From an uncultured Flavihumibacter sp. (GTDB lineage Bacteria; Bacteroidota; Bacteroidia; Chitinophagales; Chitinophagaceae), in the NCBI GenBank assembly GCA_902168105.1, contig CABHOY010000075.1, positions 1-64,000 on the forward strand: 64,000 nt of DNA, written 5' to 3'. Below the pieces are notes generated by a model. It saw nothing but the letters and a program-made list of their open reading frames with translations. It was not told where the DNA came from and searched no databases. Both the position numbers and the translations under genes were made by a program. Shown piece by piece: positions 18,493 through 27,916 of the stretch (positions are counted from its first letter, which is position 1; each line of letters starts with the position of its first letter).

Positions 18493-18845
18493 AACTCTAT
18501 TTTTTGAACGCTGGATTTTTGTACGGGACTAAAGGTATCGAATTTTGCAATAGACTATAAACCAAAGGCAAGAGTCATTCAACCTTTATTTTGAACGGTT
18601 TTTTTACTTAAAAAAGGACTATTCCGGGAAGGTGGAAGGCAAGTATGGACATACTTTCCATTTTTTTATAAAAAAATTACTAGATTACCCTTCCTTACAC
18701 TATGTTTGCATTCCTAAAAAAAATAATAGGTCTCTATATAACACTAAAACAAATTAGGAAGCAACCAGTTCCATGAGGGATTTAGCCAGAATGAATTACT
18801 TTTGCAGTCCTAATGTATTTTTAACTTTAAATTAAGTATCCTTTT
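18493..18845. other. Divergent intergenic region upstream of efp
   Basis: About 350 bases between the thioredoxin-like gene (minus) and efp (plus). It holds an exact -7 element TACTTTTG at 18797-18804, 41 bases before efp. The rest is AT-rich and I see no gene or stable structure in it. Confidence 0.5.
18797..18804 (+). promoter_or_regulatory. -7 promoter element of efp
   Basis: TACTTTTG, an exact TAnnTTTG. No convincing -33 element was found upstream. Confidence 0.5.
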
Positions 18846-19412
18846 ATGGCTACCACTGCAGATATCAGAACAGGATTGATTATTAAGCTGGAGAACAGCT
18901 TATATTCTGTTGTAGAGTTTGGTCAGAACAAAACAGCCCGTGCAGCAGCTAAAGTATGGGCTAAACTGAAAGGTGTTGACAATAGCAGGTCTATCGAACA
19001 TACCTGGAACTCCGGCGACACTATATACCCTGTGCGTGTTGAAAAGAAAACATTCCAGTATCTATACCAGGATGACAGTGGGTACAATTTTATGGATAAT
19101 GAAACTTTTGAGCAGATTGCACTGCCTGAATCAATGATCGATGCTCCTCAGTTCCTGAAAGAAGGTCAGGAAGTAAGTGTATCTATTAATACAGAAACCG
19201 AACAACATATGAGCGTTGAATTGCCTGACAAGATCGTGGTAAAAGTAACTTACTCCGAGCCTGGTCTGAAAGGTGATACCGCTACCCGTACACTTAAGCC
19301 TGCTACAGTTGAAACCGGTGCCACAGTGAACGTTCCCCTGTTTGTGAATGAGGGAGAACTGATCAGGGTAAACACCAAGAATGGTGAGTACATCGAAAGA
19401 GTAAAAGAATAG
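18846..19412 (+). CDS. efp: Translation elongation factor P
   Basis: 188 residues, normal length for EF-P, which relieves ribosome stalling at proline runs. Three beta-barrel domains are recognisable, from MATTADIRTGLIIKLENSLY to the C-terminal GDTATRTLKPATVETGATVNVPLFVNEGELI. The tip of the first domain reads GQNKTARAAAK, with Lys in the position usually modified in bacteria. It precedes accB by 57 bases; efp-accB-accC order is common in bacteria, so cotranscription is likely. Confidence 0.96.
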   Translation: MATTADIRTGLIIKLENSLYSVVEFGQNKTARAAAKVWAKLKGVDNSRSIEHTWNSGDTIYPVRVEKKTFQYLYQDDSGYNFMDNETFEQIALPESMIDAPQFLKEGQEVSVSINTETEQHMSVELPDKIVVKVTYSEPGLKGDTATRTLKPATVETGATVNVPLFVNEGELIRVNTKNGEYIERVKE

Positions 19413-19468
19413 TTTTAGTCCATACACATCATCTACTTACAAGCATTTCTAAACCAAAAACTGTCTAC

Positions 19469-19948
19469 ATGGATTTTAAACAGATTCAGGAACTGGTAAA
19501 AATGGTCAATAAGTCCAATATCAGTGAACTGAGCATCGAGCAGGACAAGTTTAAGATTACAATAAAGCAAAAAGATAACGAACAGCCAGTGTATACTGTT
19601 CCAGCAGTAGCACCGGTTTATCAGCAAGTACCTCAGGCGGTTCCTGTAGCACCTGCTGCCCAGGCGGCTCCTGCTGCAGATGCTAAACCAGCTGAAGCAA
19701 AAGCAGATAACCTGGTAACTATCAAATCTCCAATGATCGGTACCTTCTATCGTAGCCCGGGTCCTGATAAGCCTTCATTCGTGAATGTAGGCGACGATGT
19801 GGCACCTGGTAAAGTGGTTTGTATCATTGAAGCAATGAAACTGTTCAATGAGATTGAAAGTGAAGTGGGTGGTAAAATCGTAAAGGTACTGGTAGACGAT
19901 GCTTCCCCTGTGGAGTACGATCAGCCTTTGTTTTTGGTGGAGCCTTAA
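19469..19948 (+). CDS. accB: Biotin carboxyl carrier protein of acetyl-CoA carboxylase
   Basis: 159 residues. The N-terminal region (MDFKQIQELVKMVNKSNISEL) is followed by a Pro/Ala-rich linker (about 55-85) and a C-terminal biotinyl domain with the biotinylated Lys in EAMKLFNEI. It carries the carboxyl group between AccC and the carboxyltransferase in fatty acid synthesis. It lies between efp and accC. A hairpin sits right after its stop, so accC expression may be uncoupled from accB. Confidence 0.96.
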   Translation: MDFKQIQELVKMVNKSNISELSIEQDKFKITIKQKDNEQPVYTVPAVAPVYQQVPQAVPVAPAAQAAPAADAKPAEAKADNLVTIKSPMIGTFYRSPGPDKPSFVNVGDDVAPGKVVCIIEAMKLFNEIESEVGGKIVKVLVDDASPVEYDQPLFLVEP

Positions 19949-19956
19949 TTTTTATT

Positions 19957-20021
19957 TAAAAGGTTGGAATATTATGAGGAGGAAAGAGTACTTGCCTGCC
20001 TCATAGTTTTCCAACCTTTTA
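19957..20021 (+). terminator. Terminator-like hairpin between accB and accC
   Basis: TAAAAGGTTGGAA pairs with TTCCAACCTTTTA, and TTATGAGG with a matching CCTCATA inside. A T-rich stretch (TTACTTTTTTCTTT) follows shortly after. It is 8 bases past the accB stop and 35 before the accC start. Partial termination or attenuation is inferred. Confidence 0.65.
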
Positions 20022-20056
20022 GGTTATTACTTTTTTCTTTAACCTATTGAAAAAAC

Positions 20057-21394
20057 ATGTTTAAGAAAATATTGATTGCCAACCGTGGAGAGATAGCCTT
20101 GCGTATAATTCGCACTTGTAAAGAAATGGGCATCAAAACGGTGGCTGTTTATTCTACTGCAGACAAAGACAGCCTGCATGTGAAGTTCGCAGACGAAGCA
20201 GTTTGTATAGGAAAGCCACAGAGCAGCGAATCTTATCTAAATATACCTCACCTGATGGCAGCGGCAGAAATCACTAATGCTGACGCAATCCATCCTGGTT
20301 ATGGTTTCCTCGCGGAAAACGCACGTTTTGCGGAAATTTGCGGAGAACATGGCATTAAATTTATCGGCCCCACTCCGGACATGATCCGTAAAATGGGAGA
20401 TAAAATGACCGCCAAAGAAACCATGATCGCTGCTGGTGTGCCTGTAATCCCGGGTTCCGAAGGTCTTCTGCAGAACCTGGAAGAAGCAAAGAAACTGTCA
20501 AAAGAAATGGGCCTCCCGATTATCCTGAAAGCAACTGCCGGTGGCGGTGGTAAAGGGATGCGTGTAGTGTGGAAAGATGAGGAGCTGGAGAATGCCTATA
20601 ACATGGCTAAAAATGAAGCTCGCGCCGCTTTCAGTAACGATGGTATCTACATGGAGAAATTCGTGGAAGAGCCACGTCACATCGAGATCCAGGTAGCTGG
20701 CGACCAATATGGTAAGGTATGTCACCTGAGTGAACGTGACTGCTCTATCCAGCGCCGTCACCAGAAACTGGTGGAAGAATCTCCGTCTCCTTTCATGACG
20801 CCGGAACTGCGTGAAAAGATGGGTGAAGCTGCTATCAAGGCCGCCTCTGCCATCAATTACGAAAGTGTTGGTACGATTGAATTCCTGGTGGATAAACACC
20901 GTAATTTCTACTTCATGGAAATGAATACCCGTATCCAGGTAGAACATGGTGTTACCGAAGAGGTGATCAATTTTGACCTGATCAAAGAACAGATCAAGAT
21001 CGCTGCCGGTATTCCTATCTCAGGTAAGAACTACACGCCGGAAATGCACGTAATCGAATGCCGTATCAATGCGGAAGACCCTTACAATGATTTCCGTCCG
21101 TCTCCAGGTAAGATCACTGTCCTGCATATTCCAGGTGGCCATGGTGTTCGTGTGGATTCCCACATCTATGCCGGTTACGTTATTCCTCCGTACTATGACT
21201 CCATGGTGGCTAAGCTGATCACCATTGCGCAGACACGTGAAGAAGCGATCAATACTATGGAGCGTGCATTGAGCGAATTCGTGATAGAAGGAGTGAAAAC
21301 AACCATTCCTTTCCATCAGCAGCTGATGCGCGATGAGAACTTCCGTAAAGGTAACTTTACGACTAAATTCACAGAAACATTCAAACTGGTTTAG
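20057..21394 (+). CDS. accC: Acetyl-CoA carboxylase, biotin carboxylase subunit
   Basis: 445 residues. It carboxylates biotin on AccB using ATP and bicarbonate. N-terminal domain starting MFKKILIANRGEIALRI, ATP-grasp domain with the glycine-rich loop KATAGGGGKGMR, and the signature FYFMEMNTRIQVEHGVTE with catalytic Glu and Arg. Length and order fit the stand-alone bacterial subunit. It follows accB after a 108-base gap that contains a terminator-like hairpin. A terminator follows it. Confidence 0.97.
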   Translation: MFKKILIANRGEIALRIIRTCKEMGIKTVAVYSTADKDSLHVKFADEAVCIGKPQSSESYLNIPHLMAAAEITNADAIHPGYGFLAENARFAEICGEHGIKFIGPTPDMIRKMGDKMTAKETMIAAGVPVIPGSEGLLQNLEEAKKLSKEMGLPIILKATAGGGGKGMRVVWKDEELENAYNMAKNEARAAFSNDGIYMEKFVEEPRHIEIQVAGDQYGKVCHLSERDCSIQRRHQKLVEESPSPFMTPELREKMGEAAIKAASAINYESVGTIEFLVDKHRNFYFMEMNTRIQVEHGVTEEVINFDLIKEQIKIAAGIPISGKNYTPEMHVIECRINAEDPYNDFRPSPGKITVLHIPGGHGVRVDSHIYAGYVIPPYYDSMVAKLITIAQTREEAINTMERALSEFVIEGVKTTIPFHQQLMRDENFRKGNFTTKFTETFKLV

Positions 21395-21411
21395 TCCGGT
21401 CAATGATATAC

Positions 21412-21450
21412 AAAGAAAGCCGTCCTGTCTTAGACAGGACGGCTTTTCTT
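21412..21450 (+). terminator. Terminator after accC
   Basis: GCCGTCCTGTC and GACAGGACGGC pair around a TTA loop, with AAGAAA before and TTTTCTT after. The core GTCTTAGAC is shared with terminators at 10105 and 32981. Confidence 0.85.
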
Positions 21451-21472
21451 ATTTAAGCAGTCCGTCAGGTCT

Positions 21473-22303
21473 TTATTTGCATTTATAAGTGATATCCAGG
21501 TCGGAATATACGATATCCAGGAAGTGGGTACGCCCACCAGTTTTAATGTCTGGTCTGAACTTCAACGGGAGACCGTATTTATTGTAATTGACAGCGGCTA
21601 TAGGATTGTTTTCACTGTAATCTCTACTTAGAAATTGCCATACTTTATTACTTCTGAGGTAGTTTGCCTTGTTGTCGTAGGTGTCGAAGTAGGTCGTATC
21701 AACATATCCTGAAGGCAGATGAGCATTTATCCTTTTTATAAGATTCTGCTGGTTGTCGTAAATATAAGTTCTTACGTACCAGGGTTGTCCGTCACCGAAG
21801 TTTGAAGTTTCCTTAATGATGCGGTCCTTGTGGTCATATTCGAACCGTATGATGAGATAATCTAAGGCGGGTCCATGGGGAGGGAAAGGTATAGGATGGT
21901 CTCCGATAACACCAATACTATAGAAACTATCCAGATAGATCCGGTTCCGGTTGTCATATTTGAATCTATGCCATTCCCAAAACAGTTCGCCGTATTCCTC
22001 ATTCATGTTGTAATGGGTGATTTGATCAGTGAGCCGGTTTTTAGCGTCATACCGATAGCTCTCATTTTCATTGCCTGTTCCTACATTTGAGCGTAGGCGC
22101 AGTATGGGATTTCCAGCTGCGTTATATTTAATCGTATTAATACTCGCCTCGTGAACAATCTCGTCATAGCCTTCCAGTTGTTGTATCTGGCATAAGGGGG
22201 CTCCGCAATCGGGAGTGACATCGTGTTTACCGCAGGCGGAAAACAGGATCAAAAAAACAGCAGCTGTTATCACATGAACAGCAGTTGAGAAATTTGTGCG
22301 CAT
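21473..22303 (-). CDS. Lipoprotein with YD/RHS-like repeats
   Basis: 276 residues from ATG 22303. The N-terminus is a lipoprotein signal ending LFSAC, with the lipidated Cys at residue 24. The body shows at least four short repeats of the YD kind: YDAKNRLTDQ, YDNRNRIYLD, YDHKDRIIKE and YDNQQNLIKR. Such repeats form beta-strand spirals in RHS proteins; here there are too few for a full shell. It is likely an outer-membrane or periplasmic lipoprotein of unknown role. The longer frame to 22417 lacks a signal peptide. Confidence 0.75.
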   Translation of the reverse strand: MRTNFSTAVHVITAAVFLILFSACGKHDVTPDCGAPLCQIQQLEGYDEIVHEASINTIKYNAAGNPILRLRSNVGTGNENESYRYDAKNRLTDQITHYNMNEEYGELFWEWHRFKYDNRNRIYLDSFYSIGVIGDHPIPFPPHGPALDYLIIRFEYDHKDRIIKETSNFGDGQPWYVRTYIYDNQQNLIKRINAHLPSGYVDTTYFDTYDNKANYLRSNKVWQFLSRDYSENNPIAAVNYNKYGLPLKFRPDIKTGGRTHFLDIVYSDLDITYKCK

Positions 22304-22434
22304 GAAGGGGCATTTTAGGGGTAAATAAATCGTGTCTTTTAGAAAAAGTATGGCCGGACTGCCTAAGTACAGATAGAAGAAGGGGTATCGGGTTAAGAGT
22401 ACATTGAAGATAAACAATAGTTATAGAAACACAA

Positions 22435-22458
22435 AGCCCCGGGTAAATACCCGGGGCT
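22435..22458 (-). terminator. Terminator after glnN
   Basis: A perfect 10-base stem AGCCCCGGGT/ACCCGGGGCT with a 4-base loop, 29 bases past the glnN stop; TTTGTG follows on the minus strand. Confidence 0.8.
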
Positions 22459-22486
22459 AATCATACACCAAAACAATCTTACGGTT

Positions 22487-24685
22487 TTATCGCAAGAAAA
22501 GCAGCTCTCTGTACTTAGGCAGTGCCCATAGTTTGTCATCTACAAGGAACTCCAGTTTATCCGCATGGTAACGGATAACATCAAAGTACGGCTTAATTTT
22601 ATCACAATAATCTATAGCTTTCTGGCGGCTGTCAGTACCCTTATTGGCTACTTTACGCGCTTCAATCATAGCCTGTACATTCTCACTGATGACGTTTATA
22701 TGTTCAGCTATTTTTGCAGCGATCTGGGTTTGCGCTTTAACCGCGCTGTCACCAAGACCTATGCCTTTCAGACCATTAATGTTAGCAATCAGGCTGTTCA
22801 GATAGGTGATTGCCGAAGGCAGGATTGTGTTTGTAGCCAGATCTCCGATTACACGGGCTTCGATCTGTACTTTCTTCACATAGTCCTCGAGCAGGATCTC
22901 ATGACGGGCATGTAATTCTTTCGCGTTATAAATACCTACCTCAGTGAACAGTTTTGTTGATTTTTCGGTAATGTAAGCATCCAGTGCTTTTGGAGTGGTT
23001 TTTACGTTGGCAAGACCTCTCTTTTCAGCTTCTTTCTCCCATTCTTCACTGTAACCGTCACCTTCGAACAAAACTTTTTCCGAATCTACAATATATTTCC
23101 GAAGAGTTTGCATAATAGCAATCTCTTTTTTCTCGCCTTTTTCGATCAGGGCATCAACCTCAATTTTGAAGTTAGCCAGTGTTTTAGCTACGATTGTGTT
23201 CAATACAGTCATAGCAGAAGCGCAGTTTGCAGAAGAACCAACGGCACGGAATTCAAACTTGTTACCAGTGAAGGCAAAAGGAGAAGTACGGTTACGGTCG
23301 GTGTTGTCCAGCAGCAGCTCAGGAATATGGCGGTGCAGGTCCAGCTTCAGGATCGCTTCGTCCTGTTCGTCGAACTTGTTGCTCACACGGGTTTTAACTT
23401 CCTGCAGTACATCGTACAGGTATTTACCTGAGAACACAGAGATGATAGCCGGAGGCGCCTCGTTAGCACCCAGACGGAAGTCATTGCTAGGAGATGCAAT
23501 AGACGCTCTCAGCAGGTCTGCGTAATCATGAACAGCCTTAATCGTGTTAACGAAGAAAGTCAGGAACATCAGGTTGGTCTTCGGGGTTTTACCCGGAGCC
23601 AGCAGGTTCACACCAGTATCCGTAGCCATGCTCCAGTTATTGTGTTTACCTGAACCGTTGATGCCTGCAAATGGTTTCTCGTGCAGCAGTACTCTCAGCT
23701 TATGACGTTTTCCCACTTTGGCCATTACGTCCATCAGCAGGGAGTTGTGGTCAACTGCAATGTTAACTTCTTCAAAGATAGGAGCACACTCGAACTGAGA
23801 AGGAGCAACCTCATTGTGACGGGTCCTTAAAGGAATACCCAGTTTGTAAGACTCCTCTTCGAAATCGCGCATGAAAGCGTAAGCACGCTCAGGGATTGAA
23901 CCGAAGTAGTGGTCTTCCAGCTGCTGACCTTTAGATGGAGCGTGACCAACTACGGTACGACCACACATTACCAGGTCAGGACGAGCGTTAGCCAGGCTTT
24001 CGTCAACCAGGAAATATTCCTGTTCCCAACCCAGGGTAGCTGTAACTTTGGTTACATTTTTATCGAAATAGTTACATACGTCTACAGCAGCTTTATCTAT
24101 TGCAGAAAGAGCTTTCAGCAATGGAGCTTTGTAATCCAGTGATTCACCGGTGTAAGCAACGAATATAGTAGGAATGCAAAGTGTTTTACCGTGACCCTGC
24201 TCCAGAATGAAAGGAGGAGAGGATGGATCCCATGCAGTATAACCACGTGCTTCGAAAGTTGCACGCAGACCGCCGTTCGGGAAGCTGGAAGCATCTGGCT
24301 CCTGTTGAACCAGCGCATCACCGTCAAAGGTTTCGAGGGCAGAACCATCGCCTTTCAATGTAAAGAAAGAATCATGTTTTTCAGCAGTAGTACCGGTTAA
24401 AGGCTGGAACCAGTGAGTATAGTGAGTAACGCCTTTCTTCATCGCCCATTGTTTCAGACCGGAAGCGATCTGCTCGGACATTTTACGATCTATCTTAGTG
24501 CCGGATTTAATGGAGTTCATTAAGCTTTTATAAGCCTCATCACTCAGATTCTCGCGCACTACTTTTCCTGCGAATACATTGCTGCCGAACACTTCGGTGA
24601 TCTTGGTACCGTTAAGTTGTTCAGGCTTGATTTTTAAATCAACACCAGAAAGGTTTTCCAGTGCGGTGAAGCGTAACGATTGCAT
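22487..24685 (-). CDS. glnN: Glutamine synthetase, type III
   Basis: 732 residues from ATG 24685, the size of the type III enzymes found in Bacteroidota and cyanobacteria rather than the 450-470 of type I. It makes glutamine from glutamate, ammonia and ATP. Visible family segments: GWEQEYFLVD (metal-binding Glu), GINGSGKHNNWSM (ATP/substrate loop) and RNRTSPFAFTGNKFEFRAVGSS. The frame extends 7 codons upstream, but MQSLRFTALENL is the family N-terminus. No PII-type regulator is adjacent. Confidence 0.95.
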   Translation of the reverse strand: MQSLRFTALENLSGVDLKIKPEQLNGTKITEVFGSNVFAGKVVRENLSDEAYKSLMNSIKSGTKIDRKMSEQIASGLKQWAMKKGVTHYTHWFQPLTGTTAEKHDSFFTLKGDGSALETFDGDALVQQEPDASSFPNGGLRATFEARGYTAWDPSSPPFILEQGHGKTLCIPTIFVAYTGESLDYKAPLLKALSAIDKAAVDVCNYFDKNVTKVTATLGWEQEYFLVDESLANARPDLVMCGRTVVGHAPSKGQQLEDHYFGSIPERAYAFMRDFEEESYKLGIPLRTRHNEVAPSQFECAPIFEEVNIAVDHNSLLMDVMAKVGKRHKLRVLLHEKPFAGINGSGKHNNWSMATDTGVNLLAPGKTPKTNLMFLTFFVNTIKAVHDYADLLRASIASPSNDFRLGANEAPPAIISVFSGKYLYDVLQEVKTRVSNKFDEQDEAILKLDLHRHIPELLLDNTDRNRTSPFAFTGNKFEFRAVGSSANCASAMTVLNTIVAKTLANFKIEVDALIEKGEKKEIAIMQTLRKYIVDSEKVLFEGDGYSEEWEKEAEKRGLANVKTTPKALDAYITEKSTKLFTEVGIYNAKELHARHEILLEDYVKKVQIEARVIGDLATNTILPSAITYLNSLIANINGLKGIGLGDSAVKAQTQIAAKIAEHINVISENVQAMIEARKVANKGTDSRQKAIDYCDKIKPYFDVIRYHADKLEFLVDDKLWALPKYRELLFLR

Positions 24686-25046
24686 GCTGTAAATAATTTT
24701 ACACAAAAGAACAGTGTTGCGCTAACATAAGCAAGAATTAAGTTGATTTTAACTAAAAAATTACATTTAGCAGTCAAAAAGGTTAAAATTTTTAATTTTT
24801 GAATAAAAAATGAATAGTCATTCCCTTTTAAACTGATATATTTAAAAAAATATAATTCGTTATAGCGGTGCACTTGTCCTCAGAACAAGGTTAACAGATG
24901 TTAATAATTGGTCATAACAGGTCGGTAACCTGACACTCTTTTACCCGTCAGCCCCTCGTAATTGTCAATATCCTTTGTCAATTGCAGGAAAAACTTGTAG
25001 GTTTGCATCTTCTTTTTTTATCTATCGTACTCATACATCTAGTTAC
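24686..25046. other. Divergent region between glnN and purL
   Basis: About 360 bases. It holds small hairpins at 24873-24889 (CTTGT/ACAAG) and 24920-24934 (CAGGT/ACCTG), two direct copies of TTGTCAAT (24962-24969 and 24975-24982) and the purL promoter. No clear glnN -7 element was found. Confidence 0.5.
24974..25005 (+). promoter_or_regulatory. purL promoter (-33 and -7 elements)
   Basis: TTTG at 24974-24977 and TAGGTTTG at 24998-25005 are separated by 20 bases, an exact match to the Bacteroidota consensus. It overlaps the first in-frame ATG (24975), which rules that out as the purL start. Confidence 0.75.
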
Positions 25047-27302
25047 ATGCAAACTAACGTAGAAACTACAGATAAGTTTTCCCAAACTACTGTTGAAACT
25101 GCCGAGCAACTTGGTCTTACAGCAGACGAATTTGAGCGTATAAAAGGTATTCTGGGCCGCACGCCTAATTTCACTGAATTAAGTATGTATTCTGTAATGT
25201 GGAGTGAGCATTGCAGTTACAAGAATTCAATTGTGTGGCTGAAATCACTGCCTCGTGACGGGGAGCGCCTACTCGTAAAAGCTGGTGAAGAAAATGCCGG
25301 TCTGGTGGACATCGGTGACGGTTACGCCTGTGTATTCAAGATCGAATCTCATAACCACCCTTCCGCTATCGAACCTTTCCAGGGTGCGGCTACAGGTGTG
25401 GGAGGTATCCATCGCGATATCTTTACCATGGGAGCTCGTCCAATCGCAGCACTGAACTCTCTGCGTTTTGGGAATATCAACGATAAAAAAACACAACATC
25501 TTATTAAAGGTATCGTTCACGGTATCGGTCATTATGGTAACTGTTTCGGTGTGCCTACGGTTGGTGGTGAAGCATATTTCGAAGATTGCTACGGTACTAA
25601 CCCACTGGTGAACGCAATGAGCGTCGGCATTGTTAAAGTAGGCCAGACCGTATCTGCCACTTCCTACGGCGCCGGCAACCCTGTTTTCATCGTAGGTTCC
25701 GCTACCGGTAAAGACGGTATCGGTGGCGCTTCATTCGCAAGTGCTAATATTACTGAAGACAGTGCGGAAGATCTTCCATCCGTTCAGGTAGGAGATCCTT
25801 TCCAGGAAAAGAAACTGCTGGAAGCATGTCTTGAAATTATACCAACTGGTGCACTGGTAGGTATGCAGGATATGGGCGCTGCCGGTATCACCTGCTCCAC
25901 TGCTGAAATGAGTGCAAAGGGTGAACATGGTATGATCATCCACCTGGATAAAGTACCAACCCGCCAGGAAAATATGAAAGCCTGGGAAATGCTGCTCAGC
26001 GAAAGCCAGGAAAGAATGCTGATCGTACTGCATAAAGGTCAGGAAGCGGAAGTCCTGAAAATATTCGAGAAATGGGACCTGCATTGCGTACAGATCGGTG
26101 AAGTAACTACTGATAAACAACTGAAGTTCTACCTGAACGGCCACCTCGAAGCAGATGTTCCTGCCGAAAGCATGGTACTGGGTGGTGGCGCTCCTCAATA
26201 CCATCGCGCGTATACAGAGCCTACATACTTCGAGAAGGTGAAGGCGTTCGATATTCATAAAATACCTGATACACTGCACCCGCGCTTCGCCGCAGAAAGG
26301 CTGGTAAAACTGCCTAACATCGCTTCCAAACGCTGGATCTATACCCAGTACGACAGCATGGTAGGTGCCGCTAACGCCAGCACCAACGCTCCGAGCGATG
26401 CGTCAATTGTTGCTGTAAAAGGTTCCAAAAAAGCACTGGCCGTAACAACAGATTGTAATAGCCGTTACGTATATGCTGACCCGCATATAGGTGGTCAGAT
26501 AGCTGTTGCTGAAGCAGCGCGTAATATCGTGTGCAGCGGTGGTGAGCCGGTTGCTATTACCAACTGCCTGAACTTTGGTAATCCTTACGATCCGGAAGTA
26601 TATTACCAGTTCGTACATGCTATCAAGGGAATGGGTGAAGCCTGCCGTAAATTCAATACGCCCGTTACCGGTGGTAACGTAAGCTTCTACAATCAGTCTC
26701 CTGATGGTCCTGTATATCCTACACCAACCATTGGTATGCTGGGTATATTGGATAATATGTCAGAACGTATTACCCTCGACTTTAAAGAAAGCGGTCACCT
26801 GGTGTATCTGCTGGGCCGTAGCCGTAATGATATCAGCAGCTCTGAATACCTGCATAAACTGATCGGTATCGAGCATAGCCCTGCCCCTCATTTCCACCTG
26901 GAAGAAGAGCAGCGTCTCCATCATACTATCGTTAAGCTGAATAAAGCCGGTATCATACAGTCGGCACATGACGTAAGTGAAGGTGGATTATTCATTACCC
27001 TGCTGGAAAGTGCAATGACTTCCGGTTTAGGTTTTGAGATCCATACTAACCATAACTTCCGTAAAGACGCTTACCTGTTCGGTGAAAGCCAGAGCCGTGC
27101 TGTGGTGACTATCAGACCAGAAGACAAGGAGAAATTTGATGCTATCCTCCATAGCGTGATCGATGCAACAGAACATTCTGTGAAAGTTGAGAAGATCGGT
27201 GTAGTAAAAGGAGAACATATTGTAATTGATAATGAAGATTGGGGTACAGTTGCCAGCTGGAAACAACCTTATGACGTTGCTATAGAGTCTCATTTGCTGT
27301 AA
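25047..27302 (+). CDS. purL: Phosphoribosylformylglycinamidine synthase subunit PurL
   Basis: 751 residues from ATG 25047. Small-type PurL: it has the two AIRS-like halves with MYSVMWSEHCSYKNS, the ATP-site segment AIEPFQGAATGVGGI and a second-half segment CLNFGNP, but no C-terminal glutaminase domain. It therefore needs separate PurQ and PurS, which are not in this window. It catalyses the fourth step of purine synthesis. The ATG at 24975 was rejected because it lies within the promoter. Confidence 0.95.
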   Translation: MQTNVETTDKFSQTTVETAEQLGLTADEFERIKGILGRTPNFTELSMYSVMWSEHCSYKNSIVWLKSLPRDGERLLVKAGEENAGLVDIGDGYACVFKIESHNHPSAIEPFQGAATGVGGIHRDIFTMGARPIAALNSLRFGNINDKKTQHLIKGIVHGIGHYGNCFGVPTVGGEAYFEDCYGTNPLVNAMSVGIVKVGQTVSATSYGAGNPVFIVGSATGKDGIGGASFASANITEDSAEDLPSVQVGDPFQEKKLLEACLEIIPTGALVGMQDMGAAGITCSTAEMSAKGEHGMIIHLDKVPTRQENMKAWEMLLSESQERMLIVLHKGQEAEVLKIFEKWDLHCVQIGEVTTDKQLKFYLNGHLEADVPAESMVLGGGAPQYHRAYTEPTYFEKVKAFDIHKIPDTLHPRFAAERLVKLPNIASKRWIYTQYDSMVGAANASTNAPSDASIVAVKGSKKALAVTTDCNSRYVYADPHIGGQIAVAEAARNIVCSGGEPVAITNCLNFGNPYDPEVYYQFVHAIKGMGEACRKFNTPVTGGNVSFYNQSPDGPVYPTPTIGMLGILDNMSERITLDFKESGHLVYLLGRSRNDISSSEYLHKLIGIEHSPAPHFHLEEEQRLHHTIVKLNKAGIIQSAHDVSEGGLFITLLESAMTSGLGFEIHTNHNFRKDAYLFGESQSRAVVTIRPEDKEKFDAILHSVIDATEHSVKVEKIGVVKGEHIVIDNEDWGTVASWKQPYDVAIESHLL

Positions 27303-27322
27303 TAAGTGATACTCAAAAAAGT

Positions 27323-27369
27323 AAGAGGTACAACACATATCCCACATGGGTGTTATGTTGTGCCTCTTC
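27323..27369 (+). terminator. Terminator after purL
   Basis: AAGAGG and ACAACA pair with TGTTGT and CCTCTT around a longer loop, 20 bases past the purL stop. The T-run is weak. Confidence 0.6.
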
Positions 27370-27533
27370 TCATTAATAGCTGTTCATCATACACTTATAA
27401 GAATGGGGCAATTAGGAAATGCCCGTCAGTAACGGATTTGAATAAACGAGCCGTTTATTGTATTGTTAATTCTTTTTAACAACTCATTAACAAAATCACA
27501 TCTTTGTGTGAATTTATATCACATTGCTTAAAC

Positions 27534-27541
27534 TACTTTTG
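27534..27541 (+). promoter_or_regulatory. -7 promoter element of the putative structured RNA
   Basis: TACTTTTG, an exact TAnnTTTG and identical to the element before efp. No TTTG was found at the ideal distance upstream. Transcription is expected to start near 27546. Confidence 0.5.
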
Positions 27542-27599
27542 ATGTAGAGAAATGCGAATACACCAGGTCTGATAATAAAGACCAAGTCCAATAATATTT

Positions 27600-27847
27600 A
27601 TCCCGGGAATCAATTGATTCCTGATTCTATGAAAGCCAATGCCAATTTTATCCCCGGAATTAAAAGGATTCCGGCCCTATGAAACCTAAGTTCTATTATC
27701 CCTTTATCCCTGGAACCTAACAGTTCCGGACCTATGAAAGCTAACAATCAGAACAATTAACATCCCTGGAACCGAATGGCTCCAGACCTATGAAACCTAG
27801 TTTATTTATCCCAGGAATCTTATGATTCCTAATTCTATGAAGACCAA
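27600..27847 (+). repeat. Five diverged tandem hairpin repeats
   Basis: Units start at 27600, 27650, 27706, 27762 and 27808 (spacing 50, 56, 56, 46). Each reads ATCCC, a variable base, GGAA, loop, TTCC or a close variant, then 4-5 bases and CTATGAA. The variable base and its partner are G.T, C-G, T.G, T-A and A-T in units 1 to 5, so they always pair. The next stem pair after GGAA is T-A, T-A, C-G, C-G and T-A. A sixth, degenerate copy of the tail (CTAATGAAAGCTAAG) follows near 27863. Confidence 0.8.
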
Positions 27848-27916
27848 TTGTTCTGCCATGTCCTAATGAAAGCTAAGTGAAACTTACACCTAGTGAGAAA
27901 GAACGATTTGTTGTGA

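Noticed and set aside
24873..24934. Riboswitch before purL
   Set aside because: Only two short hairpins, and both lie upstream of the likely purL promoter, so they would not be in its mRNA.
27600..27847. CRISPR-like array
   Set aside because: Repeats are diverged, spacing is uneven, gaps are only about 6-18 bases beyond the conserved part, and there are no cas genes. Paired changes within repeats argue for structure instead.
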